Positions 14,329-25,600 of a stretch of 64,000 nucleotides of DNA are shown one piece after another. The DNA lies in NCBI RefSeq assembly GCF_003576645.1, contig NC_044916.1:17534524-17598523 (forward strand), written 5' to 3'. Numbering within the stretch: position 1 is the first letter of the stretch; each line of letters opens with the position of its first letter. The notes beneath the pieces are model-generated. The model was not told where the DNA came from. It made no database searches and saw only the letters and a program-made list of their open reading frames with translations. This DNA comes from Ipomoea triloba. Its lineage: Eukaryota; Streptophyta; Magnoliopsida; Solanales; Convolvulaceae. A program made the translations under genes and the position numbers.

Positions 14329-15213
14329 ATGCCTCAGGTTGATCTTGAAACCCTGGTCTCCGCCTGCGCAGGCGGAGGAGCTGACCGGAAAATCGCATGC
14401 GAGACGTTGGCTGTTGACGGAGCCGCCGACGACAAGGACGATTCCGACGACGAAATCGAAGAAAAGGAAGTGATTCCGGTGGATTTTCCACCGGAGTCGT
14501 TCTGGCTATCAAAAGATGCCGAGTATGACTGGTTCGACAGAAACGCTTTCCTGGAGCGGAAGGAATCCACGAAAGGTATCAATCCCAACCCGACCACGAC
14601 GACGACCCACCCGAGTTCCAATTCGGGCTCCCAGAGGTTTTTGAAGCCCAAAGCTTCCATCATCGGGCTGCCCAAAACTCAGAAGACGGCCTACGCCGAG
14701 TCTAAACGGAGGACGTGCAATAAGCCGGCGAATATCCGGCTATTTCCGCCGAGGCGGACCGAGTCTATGGGGAAACCGGTTGCCGAACCGTCGTCTCCGA
14801 AGGTTTCGTGTATGGGAAGAGTAAGATCGAAGCGCCGCCGGAGAAGATCGTCTTCCAAGAGGGAGAAACCGGTCGAAAGATCCCGGAGCGGCCGAGAGAA
14901 CCGGAAGCTCGGGTTCTATTCCCGGTTCGTATCCATGTTCATGTCAGACCGGAATCATAAACCGGCGAAGAAAGTTGAAAAGGAACGAAAGGGGGAGCCG
15001 CCAGTGCCTGCCAGGAAGAGCGTGAAGACAAAAAAAGCCCGTGAAATTCAGATAAGCACTGAACCGGTGGCTGAGCCGCCCGGGTTGGGGTCGATGAACC
15101 GGTTCGCATCCGGGCGGAGGTCACAGTCGTGGGGCGCGGACGAAATTAGCGCGGTGATTTCGGAGACTTTTGACACAGACGCTACTCGGGTGGGACCCAA
15201 AGCGAGAAATTGA
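14329..15213 (+). CDS. syringolide-induced protein 14-1-1-like protein
   Basis: An intact intronless 294-residue frame. The N-terminal third is acidic (residues about 32-48, DDKDDSDDEIEEKE). It is followed by FPPESFWLSKDAEYDWFDRN, then KASIIGLP, NIRLFPPRR and SPKVSCMGRVRSKRRRRRSS, a strongly basic block around residues 157-185. LGFYSRFVSMF comes at about 197-207. This order matches a plant family annotated from soybean syringolide-induced protein 14-1-1. Its biochemical role is not established, so I claim no activity. The basic SPKVSC..RVRSKRR block suggests a peptide-binding or nuclear-targeting segment (inference). There is no signal peptide or membrane helix. The start is the first ATG after the CT-rich leader, and it lies close to the minus-strand carbonic anhydrase gene, tail to tail. 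Confidence 0.8.
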   Translation: MPQVDLETLVSACAGGGADRKIACETLAVDGAADDKDDSDDEIEEKEVIPVDFPPESFWLSKDAEYDWFDRNAFLERKESTKGINPNPTTTTTHPSSNSGSQRFLKPKASIIGLPKTQKTAYAESKRRTCNKPANIRLFPPRRTESMGKPVAEPSSPKVSCMGRVRSKRRRRRSSSKREKPVERSRSGRENRKLGFYSRFVSMFMSDRNHKPAKKVEKERKGEPPVPARKSVKTKKAREIQISTEPVAEPPGLGSMNRFASGRRSQSWGADEISAVISETFDTDATRVGPKARN

Positions 15214-15454
15214 TCGCCGCCGTGGTGAGCTGTCGGTCCGACGTGGCACGTTCAATTTCTGTTCTTATCGTTGACTTGAAGGTATACATGTTTTTTTGTT
15301 TTTCCCTCTTCCTTTCCACTAGCTTTATTTACCATGACAGTTCAGTAATTCTGGGGATGTAAATAGATTTGGGTTTTGATGGAGTATGATACTTACAGCA
15401 ATTTTACCGCCGAAAATAACTATATCATTTCAAATGAAAGACTTGTAATCTTTC

Positions 15455-15490
<36 letters not shown>

Positions 15491-15965
15491 TGTCTCATTC
15501 ATAATTTAAAATTTAAAATTTAAATCAGTTCTTTTATATTTATTTTCTTTAATTTGTTTAAAGTTTAATTTTTTTGGTAGTTAATAAATATAAATATTAG
15601 TTAAAACTAAATTAAGTAATATAAAATTAAACTATAAACTGTAATATATATATATATATATATTTCACCTTGACTATCCTTCCATTATCATCATTTGTAT
15701 TAGTGGAATGGAAATAAATAAGAGTATGCCAAGTAAAATAGTAAAATTATGTATCATATTTTCTTTATATCTCGACTAATAATTTATTTTATTTATTTGG
15801 TGAGAATTTTAATCGGAAGGCTGTGTATAATCAACCATCCATACAAAGAGAAAATACAATATTTTTTTTTTTGGGAGTGTTTGAGAGTCAACTAAATTCT
15901 ATACAATTGAAAAAATCGAGTTTATAATTCCAAGTACTCGTACTTAGGCTGGATTTTCAAGAAAA
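15214..15965. other. convergent intergenic region
   Basis: It lies between the 3' ends of the plus-strand 14-1-1-like gene and the minus-strand carbonic anhydrase gene. It holds poly-T (about 15460-15490), a TA microsatellite (about 15645-15663) and no reading frame. The stretch at about 15810-15850 (aatcaaccatccataca) also occurs behind the second carbonic anhydrase gene at about 38130-38150. The 3' flank was therefore part of the duplication. Confidence 0.6.
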
Positions 15966-17362
15966 TTAAGCTTGGTAAGCCTCCACGTTTCGTCCATTTA
16001 TAGCCTGCACTGGTCTTGCATTAGTCTTGCTTCCGTCGTCCATTGGACGTTTCAGAGCAGCAATTTGACCGTTTGAGATTGAGCCAATCTGAAATTCATT
16101 TTTTCCGGTTAACCTCCCAAAAAATCCATAAATGGTAACTATAAAAAAATTTGTTAATCTCATACCTTTCCTATAACTATCCATGTAACACCTTCCGTGC
16201 ATGGGGGAGTAGTGAGGGAACCGGTAAAAGTGTAGTACTTATCAGTATTGGTTAATCCGCTTAATTCTTGAATATTCACATTTCCCAATGCAATTTCAGG
16301 TGGGCTTTCATTTGACTTTTTACTTGGTAACTTATCTAATTGTTGTTGTACCTGATCCAACACCAATTAACACACAAATATCTTATTTTCTCACACAATT
16401 TTTGCTTATAACCCGTACAAAACATGTATGTCTAATCTCAAATATGCAAACCGGATAACCATCAAGGGTAAAAGTTTGATCACCTTGGCAATAATGGGAT
16501 CAGATTGGCCTGATTGCAAAAGAACTGATACCACAGCCACGCTGCTATCTGCCGCGTTGTGGACTAGGTGAACCTCACCCGTATATCTGCAATCACTTAG
16601 TTATATACATAAACGTTCTAAAAGTTTAATAGAATTGATGTGCTTACACGGTATTAGTCCCGCTGATTCAATAAGCAGTATTTAAGAGAAGAGACTTAAG
16701 GTTCAAAACATGGCAGTGGTAGTGCGGGGCAGATCTGCATTAAGTTATGCATATTCTCACATGCTCTGTCGAGCCGGGTGTGAAGACCCTTGAAATTGGG
16801 GATTCAATTTTTGAGAGAAGAATTACATGATGTGTTAGGTCTCAAGAAATAAGTTTAAGTAGAAAGAGGGTATACTGAGTTCCGTCAACTCGGTGTTCAG
16901 AAGAAGTATGCCAGTGCATTTGCTTCAAGGCGTAATTTTTACCGCCGAAGACCAACTTTCCTGCATCTCCATCGAAACGCATCTGCAGCACGAATGGAGT
17001 TCAACCAAGACTCACTTAAATTAATCTCGTTCAGCAAAAATACCAATATCATCCTAGTAAAAAAAAAAAAAAAAGACACTAACCAGAACATTGAAGCCAT
17101 TGCTAACCAAAGAAGCACTAACGGAGTCACGGAATTGTATATCCAAAGCTTTCAAATTGGTGTTTATCACTGCCTCGCCGTTAACGATGTTGATGGGGGA
17201 CTGTGATCTTCCACTGGAGCACTTGGCATAGTCCGGGCTTAAACTTCCCCAACGGTCCGGGCCCGTTGAGCCCGAATAACTAAAAAATACCGAGCTCTCC
17301 TGGGCAAAAGCTACGGGTTTTAGGATACACAACAGAGCTGCAATCACATATAACGTTGCCAT
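15966..17362 (-). CDS. alpha-carbonic anhydrase, copy 1
   Basis: Five exons by GT-AG junctions: 17362-17084, 16982-16876, 16586-16484, 16351-16166 and 16088-15966, giving about 265 residues. It interconverts CO2 and bicarbonate with a zinc ion. Residues 1-20 form a hydrophobic signal peptide ending AFA, so the protein is probably secreted or enters the ER. The family signature YSGSTGP..WGSL and QSPINI lies in exon 1. Zinc ligands are H116 and H118 (QMHWH) and H135 (EVHLVH, with E133). GSLTTPPCTEGVTWIV holds the catalytic Thr pair and one of the two Cys that form the usual disulphide (the other is in YAKCSSG). The motif that normally carries the proton-shuttle His reads NGFNV, with no His. Exon sizes 107, 103 and 186 are identical in copy 2. 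Confidence 0.95.
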
Positions 17363-17415
17363 TTTCTCTGCTCAATCCCCACTTCCTATTCTACACTTTT
17401 TGAGTGCACTTCTTC

Positions 17416-17444
17416 ACATATATAATGTATATATATATAGATCA
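17416..17444 (-). promoter_or_regulatory. TATA region of carbonic anhydrase copy 1
   Basis: Tandem TATA-like runs lie 55-80 bases upstream of the ATG at 17362. The adjacent gtgcacttcttcac resembles tgcacttctcacc in front of copy 2 (about 40370), so part of the promoter is shared. Confidence 0.5.
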
Positions 17445-18138
17445 ACCTATATAAAACCTGCCAAGTAACGTTTTGCCCCAGTTGGTATAAAATCATAAAA
17501 TAATAAATATATGTATATATATGTCAGACAATATAACCCCTGCCAAAAAAGGTTTTACCCGATCAAGTTGAATTGGGATGATATCCTAAAATATATACTA
17601 AAATATGAGTTAAGTCAATATATTTTGCTCCTTGATTATATCTTTATTTACATGTAATCTTTGATGATTTCAAACATACCGGAATTAGTTGTTATATGAT
17701 CGAAGTATGATTTTATATGAACTAAAGAACTCTTTCCTATAATCTTTTATTGTTAGAGTTTATTTCCCGAACCAATTCAATATATTCGTGTTTAATCTCC
17801 ATTTTGCTTAATTAGCCAAATAAGGGATTTTAGACTTGTATATGCATAAAGATGAGTGAAGAAATATGGAGTAGTAATGCTCAGCTCTGAGCTGTTTCCT
17901 CTTCATTTTTATTTTTTTTTTGAAAATAGCTGTTTCCTCTTCATTAAAAGAATCCTCAGTATATAAAAGCCCATTACAATGTGCCAATATCCTAATGGAG
18001 CTCAATTTTTCTGATTTTAAGGTTAGTTCGTCACTAGCTTTGAATATAGAGATCTCACTGCAATAATTCTAAGAATATATATAGAATATTACTGTTACAA
18101 GAAGATAATAATAGAATAAATCAGAGAAAATAAATAAA

Positions 18139-18176
<38 letters not shown>

Positions 18177-18688
18177 TTAATTAAGTTCCCGTGCAGTTGT
18201 GTGTTTCATCGTGCGATTGTTCAGTTAAATCTGAGCAATTGATCTTACTTAAATCAACGTCCAAAATTAATAAAATTTAAAAAAAAAAAATCGGTGGCAA
18301 TTTGGTAATTTTTGCATCTAGGTCAAATTTATGCGTGGTTTTTGTACTTAAGTGCATGAATTTTGTGCTTAAGGTGCATGTGTTGTGTGCTTAATGTTAG
18401 TAGTTGTTAAAACTTAAGGTGAGTCAACTTGAAGCTCAAAGTGCGTGGTTTTCCTTCCTAAGGTGTGTGAGTTGTTGAAACTTATGGTGCTCCATTTTCA
18501 AATTTTAGGCGCGTGATTTGTGTTCTTAAGGTGCTTTATTATTTGCGCATTTAAGTTGCTTGGTTTTTATACTTAAGATGCACAATTTTAATGCTTAAGT
18601 TGTCCTTTTCAAGTTAACCACACAACCACACGAGAATAGGTTCCCGCACCTGAACTCATCCATATATATATATATATATATATATATA
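18139..18688. repeat. TA-bounded repeat module with ttaaggtgc units
   Basis: It sits between TA runs at about 18139-18170 and 18662-18688. Inverted-looking ends (agttcccgtgcagttgtgtg near 18183 and cacaaccacacgag near 18621, then ggttcccgcacctg) enclose many copies of ttaaggtgc(g/a)tg. It has the same architecture as 9241-10226. No coding capacity. Confidence 0.55.
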
Positions 18689-18689
18689 G

Positions 18690-18770
18690 GCCCGGCCCTG
18701 CCCTGGGCAAGGGCCAGCTGGGCACCTGCCCAGGGCCCCATCTCTAACAGGGGCCAAATGGCCCATAAAA
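18690..18770. mobile_element. hAT-like terminus or hairpin-rich fragment
   Basis: A GC-rich patch (ggcccggccctgccctgggcaagg, then ctgggcacctgcccaggg) capable of strong hairpins. The reverse of its left part reads CAGGGCCGGGCC, like the ends of some plant hAT elements; a similar end lies at about 36245-36262. The full element boundaries were not found. Confidence 0.35.
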
Positions 18771-18798
18771 CATATATATATTATATATATGGCAAATT

Positions 18799-19452
18799 AT
18801 GCGTGGACCCAGGTCCACCTTGAAAGGTGGACATGGGTCCAAAACTACGTTGTTTTGTCTCTTCTTCTTCTTTTTTTTTTTTTAATTAAATTAGTAAACA
18901 CATTGCTGAATTAGAGTTGCCCAAAAATGTGTGAATGTAGAGGTTTTAAAGTGTGAAGGTAGAGTATAGAAATCGTGAATGTAGACTTATGATTGTGTGA
19001 ATGTAGAGTTGCCTAGAAATGTGTGAATGTAGAGTATTCAAAGTGTGAATGTAGAGTATAGAAATCGTGAATGTAGAGTTATGCATGTGTGAATCTGTAA
19101 TAGAGTTAAGAAGTTCTAGCAACATGTAGCCCTGTAATGTGTGAATGTGGAGTTCTTATGTTGTGAATATAGAGTACAGGACCTATGAATATAGAGTTTT
19201 GAATGTGTGAATGCATAACAATGGTACTATAGTTACTAAACATATAATTCTGTAATGTGTGAATGTGGAGTTTACAAAATGTGAATGTAGAGTATCATAT
19301 AATCCTGTAATATGTGAATGTAGAGTTTACAAAGTGTGAATGTAGAGTATCATATAATCCTGTAATATGTGAATGTAGAGTTTACAAAGTGTGAATGTAG
19401 AGTATAGTGTATGTGAATGTAGACCAGGTCCACCTGGGTCCACGGCATAACA
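18799..19452. mobile_element. MITE-like element with gtgaatgtagagt tandem units
   Basis: The ends are inverted copies: tgcgtggacccaggtcc at 18799-18816 and ggtccacctgggtccacggca at about 19427-19447. Between them are about fifteen diverged units of gtgtgaatgtagagt. TA runs flank both sides (18770-18790 and 19460-19492). There is no reading frame, so the element is non-autonomous. Confidence 0.65.
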
Positions 19453-19456
19453 GTAT

Positions 19457-19495
<39 letters not shown>

Positions 19496-19758
19496 TTATT
19501 ATTCCGGTGCACACTTACGTTAATTTGTGAACGAGTGCATCATTTGAGTGCATTGATGCAATTTAGATCTGATGGCCCATATTATCCCTATTATTCATCG
19601 CGTGTGCGTTGCTTCAGGGCACCCGGGGTATTCATGGTAGTTCGCGTAGATGGATAACGTATTCGAAGTTTGAACTGGAGTCTTCTGTTACTGCGCTCCA
19701 TCGGTCGTGGGACGAACAAGAAGGCGAGTTGGATTAGTTCCGGTGTGACGGCTGTAGC

Positions 19759-22700
19759 ATGGTGAAGCCCCGCGCCGGCATGGTGGTGTGCGACGAGGAC
19801 TGCGCAGTTTCACCAGGTACGCACTTTATACACCCGCGTATGTGTAGACGACCCTGGAGTCCTATTATCGGTCTTCTCCACGGCGCCGTGCCGCTGTTGG
19901 TCGAGCGCCCATCGAACACGCCGCAGTTTAGGGTAGTTTGTGCGGTGCGCTACTGGTTTGAAAGGGCTCCCCAATAACATGGTGTACTGATGGTGTACTT
20001 ATGAGCGAAGTTAGGAAGTACCGCACCAGTGATACAGTCATACTCACATTAATTTGTTAGTTCCCTTTGATCACCATGTAGGTTTTCCCCATTAATTGTG
20101 TAAAAATTGTAGCCGTGTGAGACCCCAATGCTACCCACTGTGAGGCTAGTATGGGTAACTACCAAACCATTCAAATATGATGGAATGCAAGATATATGAT
20201 TTCCCAGGCTCATCAATGCAAATGTAAAATGTATATACCAATGAAGATAACAATGGACACATAGAAACTGATGCAGGCTAGTTATTCAAGTTTACTGTTA
20301 TGTTTTTTGTTTTTGTTAAGGTTCTTTTTGTGGTGTTGTTTTTAATATTAGTATCTTCTCATTTTTATTTTAGGCTTAAAATCAGAGTATAACTAGGAGT
20401 AATTCTGCTTATGACTGCTGTATGGAGGGATTATACAGTATGATTTAGTGTATATATGTTCAAAAGGGGGGTTGGCATTTGAGGAAAACAAATGGGGAAT
20501 CAATATTAATTAATTCAGATATTAGTTAACATATAATTGCACTTCTTGAATTGTCTTTGAATTATTCTTTTCGAATGTATTTGGTATGGTGGTGCAGGCC
20601 ATGTTGGTTACTTAACACATGCATGTAGAACGGTTAATGGGGTGGTCTTGTTTCACTGACATTATTTTAATGCAGGTGGTAGTGTAGAGGTTCGTACTCA
20701 CAGTGGTGCGATTGAACCGGACTGGCNNNNNNNNNNNNNNNNNNNNNNNNNGCCAGTCCGGTTCAATCGCACCACTGTGAGTACGAACCTCTACACTACC
20801 ACCTGCATTAAAATAATGTCAGTGAAACAAGACCACCCCATTAACCGTTCTACATGCATGTGTTAAGTAACCAACATGGCCTGCACCACCATACCAAATA
20901 CATTCGAAAAGAATAATTCAAAGACAATTCAAGAAGTGCAATTATATGTTAACTAATATCTGAATTAATTAATATTGATTCCCCATTTGTTTTCCTCAAA
21001 TGCCAACCCCCCTTTTGAACATATATACACTAAATCATACTGTATAATCCCTCCATACAGCAGTCATAAGCAGAATTACTCCTAGTTATACTCTGATTTT
21101 AAGCCTAAAATAAAAATGAGAAGATACTAATATTAAAAACAACACCACAAAAAGAACCTTAACAAAAACAAAAAACATAACAGTAAACTTGAATAACTAG
21201 CCTGCATCAGTTTCTATGTGTCCATTGTTATCTTCATTGGTATATACATTTTACATTTGCATTGATGAGCCTGGGAAATCATATATCTTGCATTCCATCA
21301 TATTTGAATGGTTTGGTAGTTACCCATACTAGCCTCACAGTGGGTAGCATTGGGGTCTCACACGGCTACAATTTTTACACAATTAATGGGGAAAACCTAC
21401 ATGGTGATCAAAGGGAACTAACAAATTAATGTGAGTATGACTGTATCACTGGTGCGGTACTTCCTAACTTCGCTCATAAGTACACCATCAGTACACCATG
21501 TTATTGGGGAGCCCTTTCAAACCAGTAGCGCACCGCACAAACTACCCTAAACTGCGGCGTGTTCGATGGGCGCTCGACCGGACTGCGCAGTTTCACCAGG
21601 TACGCACTTTATACACCCGCGTATGTGTAGACGACCCTGGAGTCCTATTATCGGTCTTCTCCACGGCGCCGTGCCGCTGTTGGTCGAGCGCCCATCGAAC
21701 ACGCCGCAGTTTAGGGTAGTTTGTGCGGTGCGCTACTGGTTTGAAAGGGCTCCCCAATAACATGGTGTACTGATGGTGTACTTATGAGCGAAGTCCCAAT
21801 AACATGGTGTACTGATGGTGTACTTATGAGCGAAGTTAGGAAGTACCGCACCAGTGATACAGTCATACTCACATTAATTTGTTAGTTCCCTTTGATCACC
21901 ATGTAGGTTTTCCCCATTAATTGTGTAAAAATTGTAGCCGTGTGAGACCCCAATGCTACCCACTGTGAGGCTAGTATGGGTAACTACCAAACCATTCAAA
22001 TATGATGGAATGCAAGATATATGATTTCCCAGGCTCATCAATGCAAATGTAAAATGTATATACCAATGAAGATAACAATGGACACATAGAAACTGATGCA
22101 GGCTAGTTATTCAAGTTTACTGTTATGTTTTTTTTGTTTTTGTTAAGGTTCTTTTGTGGTGTTGTTTTTAATATTAGTATCTTCTCATTTTTATATTTTA
22201 GGCTTAAAATCAGAGTATAACTAGGAGTAATTCTGCTTATGACTGCTGTATGGAGGGATTATACAGTATGATTTAGTGTTATATATGTTCAAAAGGGGGG
22301 TTGGCATTTGAGAAAACAAATGGGGAATCAATATTAATTAATTCAGATATTAGTTAACATATAATTAGCACTTCTTGAATTGTCTTTGAATTTATTCTTT
22401 TCGAATGTATTTGGGTATGGTGGTGCAGGCCATGTTGGTTACTTAACACATGCATGTAGAACGGTTAATGGGGTGGTCTTGTTTCACTGACATTATTTTA
22501 ATGCAGGTGGTAGTGTAGAGGTTCGTACTCACAGTGGTGCGATTGAACCGGACTGGGCGTTGACTGATCCCTCGTTCTGGACACCGAATGTTGACGCAAT
22601 GATACGACCAGCCATTAGACTTCGGTTCAAGACAATGAATGTGGGTGTAGAGTTTTATATGAGCTACGGACGTGCCGGTGGGTTTGATGTACGCCATAGC

Positions 22701-25600
22701 ACCATGAAGCGAGGCCGGGATGGTGAGGTGACTATGCGTTATTTAGTTTGCAGCCGCCAAGGGACCAAAGGGGGTGGTAGTAGCGGCCCATCCGCTGTGA
22801 ATGGTGAGGGAGGCCATGTTAAGCAACGAAGAAAGCGAATTTCTAACAGGGTTCAATGCCTAGCTAAGATTTGTTTACGACAGGACAACACTAGAGAGTT
22901 CGTGGTGACTATTTGTTTACGACAGGACAACACTAGAGAGTTCGTGGTGACTATTTTCGAAGAGAATCACACCCACCCTTTGTGCTCTGAGGCATCCAAA
23001 CAATTTTTGCGCATCAACAGGAACCTAGATGCCACACAACAAGCATTCATTGCAAGTTGCATTAAGGCTAATATTGGGACCGCTCAAAGCTTCAGATTAT
23101 GCAAGGAGCTAGTGGGTACGTACGGTAATATCGGTGCAACAAGCGTTGACTTCCATAATTTCAAACGAGACCTACAAGAGTATGTCAGCGGGGGTGATGG
23201 AGAGATGATTATTAAACAGTTCAGCCAGAAACGGGAGGTGTCGGATGGTTTTTATTTCGATTATCAACTAGATGAAGAGAATCGGTTGACGCGTCTTTTT
23301 TGGGCTGACCCCCTAGCTCGGGACAATTTCTCGACCTTTGGTGACGCCATTTCGTTCGATGCAACCTATGGTACGAACAGGTATGTCAAAGCTTTTCAAT
23401 ATGCATAATTATATTTCGTGAGGTATGTCAAAGCTTTTCAATATGCATAATTATATTTCGTGTATATGACCATGATGCGTGGATGTAGCAACCCTGTACT
23501 GGACTTTAAAGTATGAAGTTAGTTAGCAAATTACATTTGATATCCATATCGTTGATCTCACTACTTGATGAGAGACAAATTATATATATGAGGTGGATTG
23601 AAATATACAGTTGTGTCTTGGGGTGGGTCATTTTGTTTTTTTTTTTGTCAAAATTAAATGAGAAGGTTGGTGATTGATGCCCGTAACTCTTATTTGAATG
23701 GTTTGGTGACTATAATATTAGAAAGGTCGGTGGTGTTTGGTTATTAATTACTGCATGCCTTGAAGGAATATAATATAAGTGGAGATGGGCAGTGTGTTGG
23801 GTTTGTAAAAGTTATATGATGCATTGAATGTATTGAGAAAACATTATAAGACTATAGATCCTGCGGAACAAAGTTCTGTGTGTGCATCTTGGTTTGGTTC
23901 GGTCATTGGGGCAATTTTAATTTGTTATACTGTACATTGGGTTATTATATGTTCATTTAATTTTGCGTGAATTGTATTTATCGATTAATTTGAGTCGGTA
24001 TGTAGTCATTTGTGTGTGTGTTTTTTTCCCCCATAAATTGTTATCCATAACGTTGGCATGCTAGCCTAATTAAGCGTTCGTAAAGTGATGTTGATTATGG
24101 CGAGGGAGAATTGTGTTATGCATCTTCTGTTGCAGGTACTCTTTGGTTTTTGTGCCCTTCACCGGGGTCGACAACCACCATCGTTGCATCACCTTGGGGG
24201 CTGGACTACTCACTAAAGAGGACGTGGACTCATACGTGTGGTTATTAGACAGATTCAAAACCGCAATGGGTAAGAGTCCACTTTACGTGGTTACCGATCA
24301 GGACGCCGCCATGATTATTGCTGTGGAACGGGTCTTACCAGAGAGTCGTCATCGGTTTTGTATGTGGCACATCATGACTAAGGAGAGTCGTCATCGGTTT
24401 TGTATGTGGCACATCATGACTAAGGTTAGTGAAAAAGCTGGTGGTGAACTTGCAAAGGACGAAGTATTCCGTAAGAAGTTAAATAGTATAGTTTGGTCTG
24501 ACCGAATCGTAGTTGAGGAGTTCGAATCTCAATGGCAGGGGTTAATGGCAGAGTACGATCTTGGTGAACACCGCTGGTTTAACAAACTATATGCGGAGCG
24601 GATGTTCTGGATCTCGGCTTATTTCCTTGACTTGCCAATGAGTGGGCTACTACGGACGACGTCCCGGTCTGAAGGGGAAAACAGTGCTTACGGTAAGTTC
24701 ACAAATCCGCACTCTAGTATAGTTGAGTTTTATATGCAATTTGAGGGTGTGCTGGAAGCTCAGCGTCACAAACAGACAAAATTGAACGCTCAGTGCGAGG
24801 GGTATTCACCCGAGTTTAAAACTCCTTTAGCATTAGAAAGGCATGTCGCGCAAATCTACACAATAACTATTTTTTATGAGGTTCAAAAAGAGATTCTTGG
24901 TGGGTGTTTTTTTTGTCGAGTGGTTAGTATTTGTGAGGACAAGGGTTTGATGGTGTACGTCATTAAAGATGAGTGGAATAGAGTATGCAGTGTCGAGTAC
25001 AACCCTATTGATTTTAGTGCACAGTGCAGTTGCAAGTTATTCCAGAGGATGGGTTTGGTTTGCAGGCATATGTTCTTGGTGTTCAAGGAAGCACACCTAC
25101 AAACGGTCCCCCCCCAATATGTCGTGGGTCGGTGGTGCAAACAGTGCAGCGTTCCGGGGAGCCTGGAGCAGTGCAGTACTAGTAGCCCCCCCGGAATGGT
25201 TATGAATTTATTGTGGGCCGAGATCAACACGTGTGTAGGGATGGTGGGAAGGAATGAGGGACGATTGACACGGTTGTTACAGGCAATGAATGAACTGAAA
25301 GCTGAATTCGTGGCTGACGGGTCGAGCACTCGCATGGTAAAGGGCAACACCGCTGCTATTCAGGCTTTGTGTGGTGTGTGCCCTCCGCAATCCATATCTA
25401 TTAAGCCCCCAGCACAAGCGAAGAACAAGGGGAGCGGGAAACGCATCAAGAGCAAACGGGAGTTAGCTATCGAGGCTAGGGAGAAGGGTGAGCACAAGTG
25501 CAGGGCGTGCGGTCTTTACGGGCGTCATGACCGCCGAAATTGCCCTAAATTTCCACGTGTCGGTTCCGGTGACAAACTGAATAAAAAAAATAGTGCTTAA
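19759..25600 (+). CDS. FAR1-related Mutator-like transposase
   Basis: Three exons: 19759-19816, 22507-23380 and 24136-25600, with GT-AG junctions whose phases agree, giving about 798 residues. The N-terminus is a FAR1-type DNA-binding domain (YGRAGGFDVRHS, then ICLRQD, then HTHPLC). The MULE transposase core follows: D304 in SFDATYG and D365 in VVTDQDAAM, then RHRFCMWH. A SWIM zinc finger sits at about 608-622 (CSCKLF..LVCRH) and a zinc knuckle at about 766-780 (CRACGLYGRHDRRNC). It would bind element ends and catalyse cut-and-paste transposition, but domesticated relatives (FHY3/FAR1) act as transcription factors. The frame is fully open. Two exact 14-residue tandem duplications, one in the FAR1 domain and one covering RHRFCMWHIMTK, interrupt conserved regions and look like artefacts. 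Intron 1 contains the assembly fold-back. Confidence 0.85.
19797..22554. repeat. triplicated segment around a 25-N gap (assembly fold-back)
   Basis: Copy A (19797-20726, plus) ends at N's 20727-20751. Copy B (20752-21579) is the reverse complement of 19899-20726. Copy C (21580-22554, plus) repeats 19797 onward and then runs into the transposase exon. Copy C differs from A by small homopolymer-type indels and a 42-bp tandem duplication. The same plus/N/minus/plus structure occurs at 7289-8883. The genome probably has one copy, so intron 1 of the transposase is really about 900 bp. Confidence 0.88.
22128..22390 (+). repeat. inverted repeat arm, left (pairs with 34121-34372)
   Basis: Within transposase intron 1. 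Motifs such as tattttaggcttaaaat, gtatgattta.tgttatatatg and ttcagatattagttaaca recur in reverse complement at 34121-34372, with scattered differences. It also occurs in the artefact copies at about 20300-20545 (plus) and 20935-21185 (minus). Confidence 0.75.

Noticed and set aside
19734..21760. Short GC-rich frames on both strands near 19.75 kb and 21.5 kb as independent genes
   Set aside because: They overlap exon 1 and intron 1 of the transposase, and their repetition follows from the fold-back artefact.
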